From an uncultured Pelagibacteraceae bacterium (GTDB lineage: Bacteria; Pseudomonadota; Alphaproteobacteria; Pelagibacterales; Pelagibacteraceae), in assembly GCA_902535155.1 (NCBI GenBank), contig CACASB010000001.1, positions 1 through 64,000 on the forward strand: a stretch of 64,000 bases of DNA. The letters run 5' to 3'. The stretch's first letter is position 1, and each line of letters opens with the position of its first letter. Below the pieces are notes generated by a model that had not been told where the DNA came from, searched no databases, and saw nothing but the letters and a program-made list of their open reading frames with translations. Below, one piece after another: positions 63,975 through 64,000 of this stretch. Made by a program: the position numbers and the translations under genes.

Positions 63975-64000
63975 TAATACTTATTTATTAGTATCAATTT

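Noticed and set aside
1-64000. Transposons, prophage, CRISPR arrays, rRNA genes
   Set aside because: No transposase or integrase frames, no regular repeat-spacer pattern and no rRNA-like sequence were seen.

Overview
The window reads as a chromosomal segment of a streamlined, very AT-rich alphaproteobacterium, most likely a SAR11-clade (Pelagibacterales, 'Candidatus Pelagibacter'-like) cell. The reasons are proteins rich in Lys/Asn/Ile, almost no intergenic DNA, many 4-nt gene overlaps, frequent TTG/GTG starts, and alphaproteobacterial gene orders (DUF3576-leuS-lptE-holA; hemE next to a likely origin; parAB-rsmG-mnmG-mnmE-rho). The assignment is inferred from the sequence; no database was searched. 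I see no insertion sequence, prophage, integrase or CRISPR array.

Layout. 0-9 kb holds housekeeping genes: an incomplete membrane protein at the left edge, an Nfu-type Fe-S carrier, trpS, murJ, a malic enzyme fused to a phosphotransacetylase-like domain, and a cluster (BON lipoprotein, rsmI, LpoA-like protein) that matches the E. coli yraP/yraL/yraM neighbourhood, then rdgB. 9-13 kb is the chaperone set grpE-dnaK-dnaJ, followed by two very small genes and a pair of Fur-box-like operators in front of dapB. 13-15.7 kb carries dapB, nth and a PfkB-family kinase. 15.7-22.2 kb is the most accessory-looking part: an FAD oxidoreductase, two FkbM-type methyltransferases, a multi-pass membrane protein, a tiny Lys-rich protein, an SGNH esterase lipoprotein and an O-acyltransferase, probably for cell-surface decoration. 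22.3-27.3 kb holds a small secreted protein, an IsdG-type heme monooxygenase operon with a DUF4149 protein and an exported MsrB, a 34-codon ArfA-like gene, an atypical response regulator, a YkuD transpeptidase, a YggS-like protein, a ThiE-like protein and a major porin.

27.5-32 kb is DUF3576-leuS-lptE-holA. 32-41.5 kb, all on the minus strand, is parB-parA-rsmG-mnmG-mnmE-rho-hemJ-hemH-hemE, with a parS-like site inside rsmG. A 284-bp, extremely AT-rich gap at 41469-41752 is the best origin candidate. To its right the plus strand carries the PPDK regulator, maf, aroE, coaE and dnaQ, so transcription diverges from this gap. 45-54 kb has secB, fxsA, a Tim44-like gene, an Smr gene, hslUV, and a his operon (hisB-hisH-[FkbM]-hisA-hisF-hisE) interrupted by a methyltransferase gene, then a HIT protein, an acetyltransferase and lolA. 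54-64 kb has ftsK, which is split by a one-base shift in an eight-base homopolymer, a UbiH-like hydroxylase, a Lon-N-domain protein, a TPR-sulfotransferase, tRNA-Gly(GCC), phhB, purH, a heparinase-like protein and rpe.

The observations most worth a second look are the frame break in ftsK, the 34-aa ArfA-like ribosome-rescue candidate, the paired Fur-type boxes next to a Cys-rich mini-protein, the origin/parS arrangement, the methyltransferase inside the his operon, and structured elements around the porin and at 22.27 kb.
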